Source: Mastacembelus armatus (taxonomy: Eukaryota; Chordata; Actinopteri; Synbranchiformes; Mastacembelidae). From it: 64,000 nucleotides of DNA. The position numbers and the translations under genes were made by a program. Below, piece by piece: positions 31,137 to 43,379 of the stretch. The notes beneath the pieces are model-generated. The model ran no database searches and was not told the DNA's origin. It saw only the letters and a list, made by a program, of their open reading frames with translations. Position 1 is the stretch's first letter, and each line of letters begins with the position of its first letter. The stretch is from assembly GCF_900324485.2 (NCBI RefSeq), contig NC_046640.1:22798217-22862216 (forward strand). Direction: 5' to 3'.

Positions 31137-34100
31137 TCAGATGAGTGGACTGCTGCAGAGAAAAACCAACCAGTCAGTCAGACTCAGGTCAGTTTTCTGA
31201 GGCTGAAAGAGAAAGAAACAGATTAGTTATTTCATATTTATAACTAACACCTGTTTTATGTTGCAGAACATTAGAGTCCCTGGATTTTAAACTGATTCAT
31301 GCTATCTTGGGCTAAACCCCAGAATCACAGCTGCATCCTACCTTCAGTGCAGATGTGTCCAGAGGTTGCCCGTCTCTTTTCACAGACAGCAGTCGCACTC
31401 CTCCGCTGCTCGGGTATCCCTCCTGCACCTCCAGGTGACACACCAGCAGGGCAGACTTCAGGTAGACCAGCAGACGCTGAGAAGGACGCCAGTCGATGGC
31501 AAAGCTGCAAACACAGAGCAGCTGGATCAGGGTTTAGTCAACAAGCTATCAGGTGGGATTAGTCAACTACATAAAATGATTGTCAGTCGATTTGTGAAGA
31601 TATTGGATGTTATCTAAAGGATATAAACTGTAAAGTCACAACCCATTTAAGTATCACACATAATTCTGTTATAAAGTCATATATAAGATGTATTTAAGGG
31701 ATTCAGTAACAGTGTGAAGTCCCTGAACCTGTGGCAGTTTTGGTCAACAAATTATAGATTTCTTTCCCCTTTGGGTGACAAACAGAAGCATTTCTCAAAA
31801 TGTTGGACTGTTCCTTTATACGATAATTATACAGCTGCTCTGGTACTTACAGAAGTTGTACGATGTATAAATGTGTCATTTTTAAATGGACTCTTGAATG
31901 ATAACTTCTACATAAACATGTCCTTTCTCAGAAACAACAGGCAGCTCATCATGATTAGTGATTATTGATCACACAAGTTTCAGTCTGATCTGAATCATCA
32001 GGGGTCTCTGATCATCACAGACTGTCAGATAGAAAAGGCAATCAGCAGGTGTCTGTCTTTAATGACTCACCTGGACCTCAGGGCCTGGATCTCAGTCAGC
32101 AATTCCGCCTGACCCATGTAACACTGCATCACCTCCAGCAGGGTGGCACTCAGCTCTGACCGGCTGGCCGACATAGAGTCCTCCACCAGACCATCTCTCC
32201 CCTCGTTCACCTGCAGAGGCACAAATAGGTAGCTGTGGACATGTTTGCTCACACACCCATGTCATCCATGTTTACGATTTGACCATGGCACAAATGATGT
32301 TGATCTTCTTGTAGCACGTGGCTCACATTTCAGTTCAGTCTGTGCATGGTGGCAGTTTAGGAGCTCAGGGTGTTCACACCGGAGCCTGATACATGTCCCT
32401 GACAGACATGGATGTGAAGGAACAGAAAAACGTTCCTATAAAATGTCATGTTGTTAAACCAATCAGCTCTGAGCTCAGGTGAGAGCCATGTGTCTTCCAC
32501 ATCGCCCTCAGTCTTGTGGTCAGTTAAGAGGAACTGCTCCTGGACCAGCATGATGTCATCAGGTTGTTGTTTAATGTTAGTGTGACATCAGCACAAGTCA
32601 CACAGAAATAACCTGATTGGTTCATGCGTTACCTGCAGTGTGAAGCGGTCATCATGGCTCCAGGCGACTGACAGCCTCAAAGGCTCCAGCTCACTGGACG
32701 ACAGGTTAGAGGTGGGGTGTGGCCTCAGCTCCACACACAGCTGTGATTGGTTGAAGGAGAGCAGGTTAATCTGCATGACGTCCTGTAGGGCAGAGATGTG
32801 CACCTGCAGTCTAACATGAAGAGAAAACTGAGTCAGTGACCAATTAAATCCTCAGAACAAGGGTCACATGACCTGATGACACTCACTCATCTCTGAGACG
32901 CTGCCAGCTGATCAGATGAAAAAGCACTGGCTTTAACTCCGCCTTCAGCTGCCTCAGCTGACGATTACATGACTGCAATGCATTCTGGGCCTTCTGCAGA
33001 GACTCATCTAGGTGTTCACTCTCCTTCTTCTGAACAGAGCAAGGAATCAACGAGGATAAGTGATATGGAGAGGGGAGGAGACAAGGAGAGGAGTATTAAG
33101 AGTGAATTCTGGGTGTTGTAGTAACAGTAATGCATTAACATGGCTCTGCCTCAGACAGTTCTGTGTCTATTTCTGCATTGTTTCCTTCAATCTGTTTCAG
33201 ACCCACTGACTTAACTTTTAGCAACCACCTGCAACACCACCATAGCAACCATCTATATATATAGATTTCATATTTACTGTCTTTACAGCTGTCTGCCGTC
33301 AGTGTGTGTTCCCACCTTACTATGCAGCTGTTGGACCAGCTGTGTGAGTGTATGTCGCCTGTTGTTGATCTGCTGGACTCTATCCTGCAGAGAGTTGAGC
33401 AGAGTCTCCAGGTCTTCCACCCGTGACCTACACTCCACCTTGAGAGCCTTCCACCTGCCCCGAGCTCCACCGTCTGTGCACACGCAGGAATAACCAGGTG
33501 ATAGTCATTCTGCTTGGCACAATTCAAATTCTAATCAAATGTGATAACATTTGTAAATAGTTTGGTTGTGGAGTGTCCAAACTTTATGCATTTGGTGTAC
33601 TATTTGTATTCTGTGCGTACTCTGCGTGTACTGTGTGTATTCTGCGTGTGCTTTATGTACCAGGTTGTGGGGGACAAGGCTGTGTCATTAGTTGCTGGAC
33701 AGACTCCAGACCCTCAAGTAGAGACATCATGGAGTCGAGAACAAACAGCTGACGCCATAAAACCTTCTGGACACGACGACTGTCCTACACACACACACAC
33801 ACACACTGCTGGTTAACGAGGAGTCTAATAATTCTTAGTTTAATTACACAGTAACCTGTGGGTCAGTGTAGTTTTTACAGTGTTTCTGTATGTCAGACTC
33901 ATTAAAGAGGATGGTCTGGATCAGACAGAATTAAAATACTGAATCTCCTGATCGTTGAAATATGAGACGCACTGTGAGGTAGAGGACCATCCTGGCTGCT
34001 TCAACACAGTCTGGGGGCTCAGAGGCTCCAGGGTCCAGCAGGGTCGGATCACAGCGCTGCAACACACTGACACAATCACCCACAACACAGTTCAGTCTAA

Positions 34101-34654
34101 CACGGTTTCATCTTCATGGCCCTGCCGTTTTTTTAAATTAGTCCACATACTCTCAAAGGATCCTTCCATATTGGCTCATACTTTTTATTTTGGATTCTGT
34201 GATAATTTCAGCCTTTTCTGTATATTTTCTTTGTAACACAAAGACGCGTCCCTGTTTGTTTTCATGTAATAAAAATAATTCATGTCCTTGTAAATGTAGT
34301 TATGTGTAATTATTATTCCACCATCTGCGTTTTTACTTTACACTGGGTGTAAACATCTTCCATTTGATGTTACTGATCATTTGAAACTGTCCTGATCATT
34401 TATTGATCAGTTTTAGACAAACTAGCCGATTAGCTTTAGTTAGCATTAGTTAGCTTGAACTATGTCAACAACATCCTTCTCTGGCGATAATTCCCGTGTT
34501 TTAAGCTATTTCATGCTTGAGACCAGCATCAGTGATAAACCACTATTTGACAACTATTATATATATGACTGCATATATATTTGAATTATCTAAATATTAA
34601 TCGAAATATAAAACAAACTGTTTTGAAAAAGGCTTACGTTCGAGCTTCGGCCAT
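31137..34654 (-). CDS. zwint: ZWINT-like kinetochore protein, with a long C-terminal region (9 coding exons)
   Basis: Exons (minus): 34654-34638, 34066-33973, 33784-33661, 33473-33316, 33029-32887, 32810-32633, 32210-32071, 31504-31342 and 31202-31137. The total is 1083 nt or 360 aa, with every phase closing. Identification rests on two blocks recalled from human ZWINT. WKALKVECRSRVEDLETLL onward aligns without gaps over 47 residues to WKELKATYREHVEAIKIGL onward, through QQLHSKK/EQLQAKK. YLTDSRRVQKVLWRQLFVLD aligns to FVVDSQKKDKLLCSQLQVAD. Family role: ZWINT binds the KNL1 C-terminus and recruits the RZZ complex to kinetochores. Residues about 100-190 are coiled coil. Residues about 195-360 alternate strand-like and helical segments (LCVELRP, LRLSVAWSHDDRFTLQ, GGVRLLSVKRDG), suggesting an RWD-type fold. 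It ends LTDWLVFLCSSPLI. The exon 2 donor GTGCGT is weak. Confidence 0.75.
33787..33806. repeat. (CA)n at a zwint splice acceptor
   Basis: A short CA run forms the (TG)n tract directly before the TGTAG acceptor of zwint exon 3 on the minus strand, in place of the usual pyrimidine tract. Confidence 0.85.
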
Positions 34655-34740
34655 TTCCGTTTTTAAAATGTCCGCGATTACAGTCAGTGATGTGATTGGC
34701 CAATGGAATGTGACGTGTGGCTCTGTAAGCCAATCAGGGA
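34655..34740 (-). promoter_or_regulatory. zwint promoter: two CCAAT boxes 30 bp apart plus CHR-like site
   Basis: A palindromic ATTGGCCAAT lies at 34695-34704 and a second CCAAT at 34730-34734, 30 bp apart start to start. A TTTAAA (CHR-like) at 34662-34667 lies close to the ATG, and TGACGTG lies between the CCAAT boxes. Paired NF-Y boxes at about 31-33 bp plus a CHR are a known signature of G2/M genes, fitting a kinetochore protein. The binding is inferred. Confidence 0.5.
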
Positions 34741-35483
34741 CTACTATTCAAAGAACCGTTATTTAAAAGTCCTGACAGACACAAAGCAACAGTGCCACCT
34801 GGTGACGAGGATGAGAAAAACAGCACAATGTTGAAATGAAAATGTATAGAAAGTTGACAAATATTAAAATATTGACGTTTAAACATTTTATGCTTTTGCA
34901 AGGTGACAACAACACCTAACACCAATGATAGTAGTCAAAGGCATTGCTTTATTTTTGCTTTAATTTTTACCGGTACATGTATGAAGGTTTTCGGCCTACT
35001 TTTTCATTTTACACTTCATTTTGAAATTGCAAAATGCACACTGATTTTTTTATTTCGTTATATTGGATAAAGAGGCTAAAGCATTTCCATAAGCCTTTCT
35101 CTGCCTCGGTGCTGACAAAAGCGTATGACTGTGCCATGATGCCACTTTAGTTACGCGATAATACCGCGTGGGAACGAGATATCGATCAATCAATCAATCT
35201 TTATGTGGATATCAAGGTCCTTAAAAAGAAAAAGGAAAAAAGAAGACCGACGTTTACACAAAATGTATAAATAGACTGGTGCCTGATATCACTCAAAGCC
35301 GATTGACAATCATTTTAATTATCTCATTTTAATAAATCGTTCATAAACCAGATCAATTTATGGCTCAAATGTCGTAGTGAACTATTCACTAGCAGCCATT
35401 AAATGCAGCCTGACCCGTCCGTCTCATTTAAACAACACATTATATGCCAACATATTACCCCATACATAGATGCACCATGTGTG

Positions 35484-35516
<33 letters not shown>

Positions 35517-35700
35517 GATCTGTGGAGTAACGACCCAGATGTTTGGTGCTGACTGGGTCTGATAAATAAAAATCATCTCTTCTCCTGTGGATCATCACAA
35601 CTGTCTCCTTGCGTTAATATTAACAACAACAACAATAATGATGATGCAGGAGCTGCAGTATAATCCCATCATGCAGCTGCACCATTGCATGCCCCCGCAA
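34741..35700. other. Gap between divergent zwint and wipf2
   Basis: No coding exon. It contains an (ATC)n microsatellite at about 35483-35516. A stretch at 35185-35270 (ATCAATCAATCAATCTTTAT, then AAGAAAAAGGAAAAAAG) resembles the tail of fish interspersed repeats. Confidence 0.5.
35483..35516. repeat. (ATC)n microsatellite
   Basis: About 11 ATC trinucleotides in the zwint-wipf2 interval. Confidence 0.95.
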
Positions 35701-35879
35701 TCCCCCCATCCCCCGGGTCACGTGCTCCTGTGTGTTGCCAGCTCTGCAGCAGGGAGGCTAGTGGCTAACGAGCTAACGGTGCTCTGCGGAGAAACAGCTG
35801 GAACACGGAGCAACAGAGCAGCTGGAGACAGACTGGTCAGAGTATGAGTGAAGCAGCAGGGAGGCGGTGACGTTCACAG
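35701..35879 (+). promoter_or_regulatory. Candidate promoter and 5' UTR exon of wipf2
   Basis: A CG-richer region with GTCACGTG (CACGTG at 35719-35724) leads to a donor ACAG|GTAGGA at 35880. The first coding exon has an acceptor (TTACAG, 36361-36366) 27 bp before its ATG, so a 5' non-coding exon is needed. This is the nearest good candidate. Confidence 0.45.
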
Positions 35880-36393
35880 GTAGGAATTATTTCACCTGTC
35901 CGTATCATGTGATGCTGCACAGAGCTGCTGCGAATGCTAACCCGCAGCTAGCAGGCTGAGCTAGCTGGTCAGCTAACTCCGCGTTTTAACAGCAAACGTT
36001 TGAACCAGGTGTGTGACGCTGAGAGGCAGGTTTGTTCCTGTGAATGTGTTGGACAGATGTTGGTTAGAAACAACGCGAACAGCTGGAGAAGAGCTTAGCA
36101 CAGAGGCTAACGCGTTAGCATCCTGCAGAGACTGGTGCTGATGCCGTTAGCTGGGAGCTAACTGTGCTAGCTGGTTGTTTTCTGCAGAGCTGGTTTAATA
36201 AAGTCTGAAACGGTTTGACACCGAATCCAGGTGCTGGTTTGATCTACACCTGATATGGATGGAAAAACAATTTAAATTTAGCTTTTGTCTGTTTTTATAA
36301 ACGATTAAAAGGTTTAAACGTCACTTTGTTTATGTCTGTTTATTTGTTTACATTTACCTGTTACAGGTGAACAGGTGTCGTACCAGCCGCAGG

Positions 36394-39300
36394 ATGCCCA
36401 TCCCTCCCCCTCCTCCTCCTCCACCAGGGGGACCCCCACCTCCCCCCACCTTCAGCCAGGTAACATACATCATCATCATCATCATCTGCAGTTTGACGTA
36501 GATCTGAAGCAATAAATCGATCACGTGATTAGCAACAAGTCTGATTACTGATGAATCATTAAAATCAGATTTAATATGCAAACGAAGAAACAAACTTTGA
36601 CCCGTATCAGCTTCAGGACGTTTTATAATAAAACCAGGTCACTGCAGGTTTTCTGTTTGTGTGAACATGTGGCTTTAGTTAATAAAAACTGCCCCCCCCC
36701 CAGGCCAACACCAGCCCTCCGAGGCTGAACAGAGAGGAGGCCAAAGGTCGCAGCGCTCTGCTGTCGGACATCTGTAAGGGCACCAAGCTGAAGAAGGTGG
36801 CGGTGGTGAACGACCGCAGCGCGCCGCTGCTCGACAGTAAGACTCAAACACCAAAGAGCCAAACACCTCCCACAGAGCACCCATACATTCGCTTATACCA
36901 ATACCTACACCAGCAGCAGAGCCAACCTAAACAGCAGGGGGCGCCGTCCGAGGAGCAGAAGACGACAGCCGGAGAAAAGAGCTCTGCTCTGTCTCCAGAG
37001 AGTAAGACCATGAACTTCTCTGATACAAGAGGCTGACTGCAGGAGGCTCGGGGTCAGGGGTCAAACAGCCGCCACGGTTCTGTCCAACATAGTGAATGAA
37101 GCCTGTTTGTGTCCAAACTGGGCTAAACAAAACCATCGTCCACGTTTAAAATCTAATATTTTACCAAAACCTAAAGTTAACCCTCGGTGTTTGATGACAG
37201 TTTGATGCAGTGATTTGAAAATCCAAATCCTCTTTCAGTCAGACTGACAAACGTTTAGACTAAATTAAAGCGTGTCCGCTGTAAATAACAGTTTCTGTGT
37301 TTTGTGTTCATACTGAAAGACTCTGGGTCCAGAGTTAAACACCTGAACACCAGCAGATTCTTCAGTGACCAAATAAAACTGTCACAGCAGCAGGTGGCGA
37401 AGAGCAAGGCAGAACATTTGTCACCGTATCAACATAAACGCACACAAATACAGACGACAGCAGCTGAGTGTTTGCAGAAAGGTTAGAGATGACACACGCT
37501 ATGGAACCGTGAAGTTCCTGACACGATAAGTCGATGGTCCATGAGCGTCTGTCGCTGAAGTCTGTCCGGTGTGTCCCGCTCCGTCCGCACTAGTCGGCCT
37601 CCTGTTGGCGTCTTTCTTTGGCCGATGCAACATGTTGAATTGGCAGCAGATCTGTCAGCGACTGCCCTGATTGGCAGTTTAGGTGGATCAGTGTAGTTTC
37701 TGTGATTTCACCCATTTAGTGCAGTTTCTCCTTATTTTCCTCCTCCACCTTTTCCCTCCTTCTTCCCCAACCAAAGACCAGGTCCTGCCAACAGCAGCTC
37801 CACCTGCAGGTTCTTCTCAGACGTGTTCTGGATCAGAAGCAGCTATAAACCGTCTGTGGTGTGAAGATGGTCAGTAAACGGAGTTTTGGTTACTCTTTAT
37901 CTATATCTGCAGTATAGGGCTTCCACTGTCCCTTTCTGAATGGCCAATACAGACTACTGCCCCCTGCTGGTGTGGAGAGGTATTAGCTCTCAACAGGTGT
38001 GATGGTTGACGTCGGCTGGAGTCAGTGTGGTGCGTTCAAGTGTCACTTTTTGGTCCAGACAAAGCTGGTTCTGCTGTCGGCTCGGTGTGTTTCTGTTGTA
38101 AAGAGGTTCACGGGCCGAGACGTCTGATGAGTTTCTGCACCAACTCCACATCCTGACCCAGAGCAAACCTTTCTCACGCACATTATTCAATTCAGTTTAT
38201 TGTTTTATTTTCTGTTCCACGTTTCACTGTTTCTCCACGTCTGATACGTTGGTTTTCTCTGTGTTTGACTTTGGTTAATCATCTTTATTTCTGCTCCTTG
38301 TTCTTCTTTTGCTGATCTCTCAGGAGTTGTGGTTAACAGCCGTTTGGATTTTTGCTGATGTGGTCAAAATATGGTCATTTTATTGATGTAGCTCGGCGCC
38401 ACAGGACTGAGGTCATGTGACTGTGGTGCAGATTAAATCAGTGCATCAAACTGTTGATGAAGCGGCTGCTTAGAACAGATCCTGCAGCTTCCTGCACAGC
38501 TGCTGATGATTCTTATTGAAGGACACGTGGGTCATAATCTGTCTGCTTTTCCTGCTGTTTCATACGCGTTTTAATTTCACCAGGCGCTGCAGCTCAATGC
38601 GCCTGCACACCTGTCGGCACCGGGCGACATGGGAGAGGTGCAACTGTCCGTTAGCAAAGTTGGTTTAAAGGAAAGGAAAAATTTAATTTCATCTCATTTC
38701 TCCAGATTCACTGACATGCACAGACATACAGTTGTGGTGAACTCCATCTGCCTGCATTGTCTGCAGCGGTGTTTACAAACGGCGCCTGGTGACGTTAAAG
38801 ACATGCAGAGCCCCCTCGGGTGGGTATGAAACACAGGGCGACGACAAAAAGCAGACAGACTGTGACCTGTTTGTCTTTGGGTGGTTGTTTGCTGCTGTCT
38901 GCTCTCCAGTTCAGTGTTTCCCAGAGTTTCATTACAGTCACAGCGTAAGGCAGCGCTGTCCGAACGTGCATTACACCACATTTATCATGGGAGTCCGATC
39001 CCACCCGGTCGTTACGGACTGAGGAAGAAAGTGTGTGGTTCCGTGTTAGCAGCACAGTTTTCATTTATTAAAGGCAGAACTAGATTTTTAAAAGCAGGAT
39101 GATGCACAGACACAGAGTTAGTTTTAATGGGTTTGTTGGAAAACGGGTTTTCTGGAGAAATTTTAGACTTGTAGTGTTTCCTCTCTTGTCCAAACACAAA
39201 GTGGTATTTTTACTGTGTAGTATGAAAGGGACAGATCCCATAACGTTGAACGGTTCTTTTATAATGTTCTATCGATGAGATCAGTCTGTAGTGAAACTCT

Positions 39301-42300
39301 GGTCATCCTCCACAGTCGCACAGCATGCAGCTGGATGTGTTAGCACTGTAGCTTAGCACAAGCTGTGAGTGACTGTATTCTCACCGGGGTCATTGCTGTG
39401 TGCTCAGGAGCTGGTTCAGATCAGATGGTGATTCGCTGTTTGTTTGCTTATGGGTCTGAACCGTAGACCTCCATTGTTGTCCAAAAACTATTAAAAACCC
39501 AGCAGGGAGCCACACCGCTGACCTGGCTCACGTGGTTCTTCTTCACCAACAATGGGAGGCCCGTCTGTTTCCAAAAACCAGCTCCAGAACCTGAGAATGG
39601 CCGTCACTGTTTACAGGCTCTGAAGGAACAAAGAGTCCACTGGTCTCTGGTTCCAGCAACATCTGGAGCTGGTTTTTGCCAAATATAAGGACCATCCTCA
39701 GTTTCATTAAGTGTAGAAATGATTATTATAGTGACGTTATCTCTGATGGAAATGATGTTAATCAGTTTTGGACCTGCTGATATAGAATCTGTTGATTTAT
39801 AGTTGTTTAATTGGCTTTAAAAAAAAGATAAATGTTCAGTCTGCATTTGATTAAATTCATATTAATGGAAAATCATTAATGTGCAGTTATTTTTATCTTG
39901 TTAGTTTCTGAATATGCACATATTTCTGTTTCTGCCTCATTGTTTCTGTGATTTTTCTGTTTATCTGTTCCTGCAGTCAGAATGGTTGATTAGAATATAG
40001 TCATGTGACTGTGCAGCCGGGCCCACCTGTGACGTCACCTGTGATGTCACCTGTGATTGATGATTAAATGTTTTCGACTGTTTGCTCATGTTGTGCTGTC
40101 GATGAACACCGGAGCAGCGTGGGAGCGTAAACACTTCATTTCAATTTTTAATATTTCATTTCACCTCACTTCACCTCCCAACCTCCGAACTGTGTGACGT
40201 CATTTCCTGGTCTCACCTGCATCCCGCCCCCCCTCACATTCTCTCATCCACTCAATGACGTCATGGTAGTGTCAGTGTAGTGCAGTGACATCATGCAGAA
40301 GGCGGAGCCCTCATTTACGTGTCCAATGGTTGTGGTTCTCAGAGCCTAAAGGAGGCGGAGCAGCAGCTGGGGGAGCCAGTGGCAGTGGAGCAGCAAGTCC
40401 GTCGGGTTCTGCTCCACCAATCGGAGGCTTGTTCACGGGCGGAGTTCCCAAACTGCGACCAATCGGAGGTGAGGAGATCCGTTATGGTTCAGGTTTTTTA
40501 TAGGTTTTATGTGTTTGGTCAATTCTTCACGAAAAAAATGTGTTTGTAAATTTTAATTTTTAGATTTCTTTAAAATTTAACATTTATCTAAACTTTATCT
40601 AAAGTGGATTCCTAGTTTAATTTTATTAGAATATTGTATTATTATTATAAAATATTATTTTTGAATAACTACTGATTTGTTTTTTAAATGATTTCATTTC
40701 AGCATTTTTACTTAATTCTTATTGATTATTAATTTTATTGATCCCTTCTGTAGATGGTTCCTCTGGACGATCTCCCTCGACCCGATCCGCAGCGCCCCGC
40801 CCCCCCAGTCATCGCCATGACGACCCAGAGAGCCCCTCCCCTCAGGCATCGTCGCTGATGGAGACTTCTCGCGCCCAGCGTCCTTCACTTCCTAACCTGT
40901 CCTCCTCACCCTCCCCTTCCTCCCCCTCCTCCGCTGCGTCCTCCCCCTCCACCGGCATGAAGCACTCCTCGTCAGCCCCACCTCCCCCGCCTCCTATCTG
41001 TCGCCGTGGTAATGCCCCGTCCCCTCCCTGCTCCTCTTCTTACAACAGAGAAAAGCCCCTCCCCCCGACCCCTAACAACACCCCACCCCTGCCCTCTAAG
41101 CCTCCCCCGTCGCCTGGCAACACCAGACGCCCTCCCACCTCGGGAGGAAACCCTACATCCTCCGCCTCCTCCTCTCTAGCCCCGCCTCCTCCACCTTATC
41201 GCATCACTAATGGGCCAACAGGTGGTGGGGATATGGCGCCTGAGCTGCCTCAGCGGCACAACTCCCTCAGCAACAAAAGGACCGCCCCCTCACCTGGAGG
41301 TCACACCCCCACCAGAGGTCCTGCTCCTCCTCCCCCTGCCTCCCCTACCCCGTCCCAGCAGGGCACTAACAGGCCGCCGCCCCCTGTCAGGGAACCGCCA
41401 GGTAGAGGAGCAGGTAAGGTCGTCATCATTCAGTTGTTATGTCACGTTTACAGTGATGTCACCACACTGGAGACACTATTGAGGTGCATTATGGGAAAAT
41501 GTAGGACATTAAGTTTTTTTAAAAATATTTTTTAGTTCTAATATTTTTTTTCTTTTGGTCTTCACATTTTTAGTATGTGACCAGTGACTGCTGGTTCTGT
41601 ATTGATCACCTGTATTGATCTCTGCCTTTCAGCCCCTCCTATTCCAGTCCAGTCATCGTCCTCGAGAGTGGGAGGCAGAGAAGCCCCGCCTCCTCCTCCT
41701 CCTCCTTACAGGACATATGGTAGCCCCTCCCTCTCATCTGACCCCCCCACCAGAGGGAAACCACCTCCCCCACCCACCCGCATTCCCGCTGCTCCTCCCC
41801 CGCCCCCCCCCTCCTCTCCGCAATGGACACTCCTCCTCCTCCGCCCTCCCTCGCTCATTTGTCGGTGAGTCTCCACCCACCTCCCTCACTCACCAGCAGC
41901 ATTATTGCTTCATCTAATCAATCATTTCTAATCGATCACCTATTTTCCATCAATCGTCAGATCAGAACATCCTTCATCGTCTGATTGTTTTTTCTCCTCA
42001 CTGTTGTTTCCTCTTTTCCACTTTTCTTTTGTTCATCTTCCACCTGAAAACATGAAAATTCTGTAAAAACAGCAGAGTCAGGCCAGAAGAAAAAAGAGGA
42101 TTGGCCCAACCCCGTCTCAGCAACAACTAATCAATATTATCGATAAAATCTCGTTATTGAAATTGTTAACTGCCTCCTCTCTCCTGCAGATGATTTTGAG
42201 TCCAAGTATTCGTTTCATCCTCTTGACGACTTCCCTCCTCCGGACGAGTACAGACACTTCACCAAGATCTACCCGAGCAAGGCCAACAGAGGTACGGACT

Positions 42301-42692
42301 CTCCCCTGTTCCTCTTTCACCTGCTTTGTCCTGTCCTTCTTTTGGTAACCGTGATCGGTTTTGGACCTAATGATCGGTTCCCATCCTAAGTTAAGAAAGG
42401 AAAGTGTGTTACAGCCTTCAGTCTGACCTTTCACTCGTCAGTGTTTGGTTGATCAGTCCTGTGCCTGCTTCTTTATTGCTTCATGTCAGCATGTGTTTGG
42501 TGGTTTTTGACAACACAGAAATGTCTGAGATGTCCTAAAGTGGCCACCGTCCAGTCGGCTTCAAGTGTAACGTTGTGTTTTGAAAGTGTGAGACAACAGA
42601 CGTTTGGTTTTGTGTTGTGTGACGAACTTTGTTGTTTTTTGTTTGACGCAGTGATGAGAGGAGCTCCGCCGCTGCCTCCGGTCGGGAGGTGA
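36394..42692 (+). CDS. wipf2: WIPF2 (WIRE/WICH), WASP-interacting actin regulator, with a one-base frame break
   Basis: Role: binds actin through a WH2 motif and N-WASP through its C-terminus to control actin assembly. Exons 36394-36459, 36704-36836, 40343-40468, 40754-41413, 41633-41864, 42190-42291 and 42652-42692. The start MPIPPPPPPPP followed by TFSQ matches human. WH2: RSALLSDICKGTKLKKV. Middle: GGLFTGGVPKLRPIGG, TGMKHSSSAPPPPPP, YNREKPLPPTP and APELPQRHNSL are all WIPF2 traits. The C-terminal N-WASP-binding segment is DDFESKYSFHPLDDFPPPDE, then YRHFTKIYPSKANR, ending GAPPLPPVGR. Oddity: exon 5 (41633-41864) has a nine-C run at 41803-41811. Its 232 nt break the frame, whereas 231 nt would give a continuous 452-aa protein (human 440). 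A homopolymer assembly error is the likeliest cause. Poly(A): AATAAA at 43348-43353. Confidence 0.93.
36837..40342. other. wipf2 intron 2, 3.5 kb, with one repeat copy
   Basis: This is the largest wipf2 intron. It begins at GTAAGA and ends TTCTCAG. Apart from the repeat at 39445-39620, I see no exon, RNA gene or tandem array. Open frames at 36797-37036 and 37304-37486 are read-through and have no WIPF-family counterpart. Confidence 0.6.
39445..39620. mobile_element. Second copy of the tetraspanin-intron MITE interior
   Basis: The segment from GCTTATGGGTCTGAACCGTA to GGCCGTCACTGTTTACAG aligns with 15519-15700 at about 90 percent identity by eye, in the same orientation. The inverted-repeat ends seen there are not recognisable here, so this copy is truncated or its ends are diverged. 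Confidence 0.65.
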
Positions 42693-42719
42693 AGCACAAC
42701 AGCTGCAACACACATGCAC

Positions 42720-42740
42720 ACTAACCACACGCACACTAAC

Positions 42741-42772
<32 letters not shown>

Positions 42773-42780
42773 CCACACAC
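42720..42780. repeat. (CA)n microsatellite in the wipf2 3' UTR
   Basis: ACTAACCACACGCACACTAA is followed by a CA run of about 28 bp and a further ACTAACCACAC, so the tract is a compound repeat. It starts 28 bp after the wipf2 stop codon. Confidence 0.9.
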
Positions 42781-43379
42781 GCGTCTTCATCCAGCTTCAT
42801 TGCCCTCGACTCCTCCATCACAGCTTCTTCCACACTCTCAGCTGATTGGCTGATAACAGGTCAGACAGGAACAAACTGACCAATCGCCTGCGTGCAGGAG
42901 AAGTGATGAAGAGGAGGAAACAGAGCAGAGCGTCGTTCAAGACTTCCGTCACAAGGTGGCGACACAGCAGCTGAGTTTCTCCTCTTGCTCTCCTGGACTT
43001 CGCCACCTGCTGGTTTTTAGTTTTGGTTTTTGCACGTGCACTTTTTGTTTGCTCTGAACTTCGGAGGAAGTTAACGGAGAGTCTGTGATGCAAAGAAGAA
43101 CCGTTTGTGCAGCCGAAAGCCGCTGCAGGACCTTTAGGGACACGACTCCAGTGGAGGAGCTGATGAGTGAGAGTGGTGAATATGAACAGGAGCAGTTTTG
43201 AACTGAATTGTGTTGCACTTGGAAAATAATTAAGCAAACAGCTTTTGTTTGTTCCAGGTCTGGTTCACTTTGGTTCTATTCAAACATCTGCACGAACAGC
43301 ACAGACCAGGGGAAACGGCTGTTCAGGTTTTTATGTTAAACAGTGACAATAAAGGTTGAACTGCTCCTTTATGTACAGA

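Noticed and set aside
36797-37036. Extension of wipf2 exon 2 beyond the GTAAGA donor at 36837
   Set aside because: The exon ending at 36836 joins in phase to KPKGGG at 40343, as in human WIPF2. The extension has no family counterpart.
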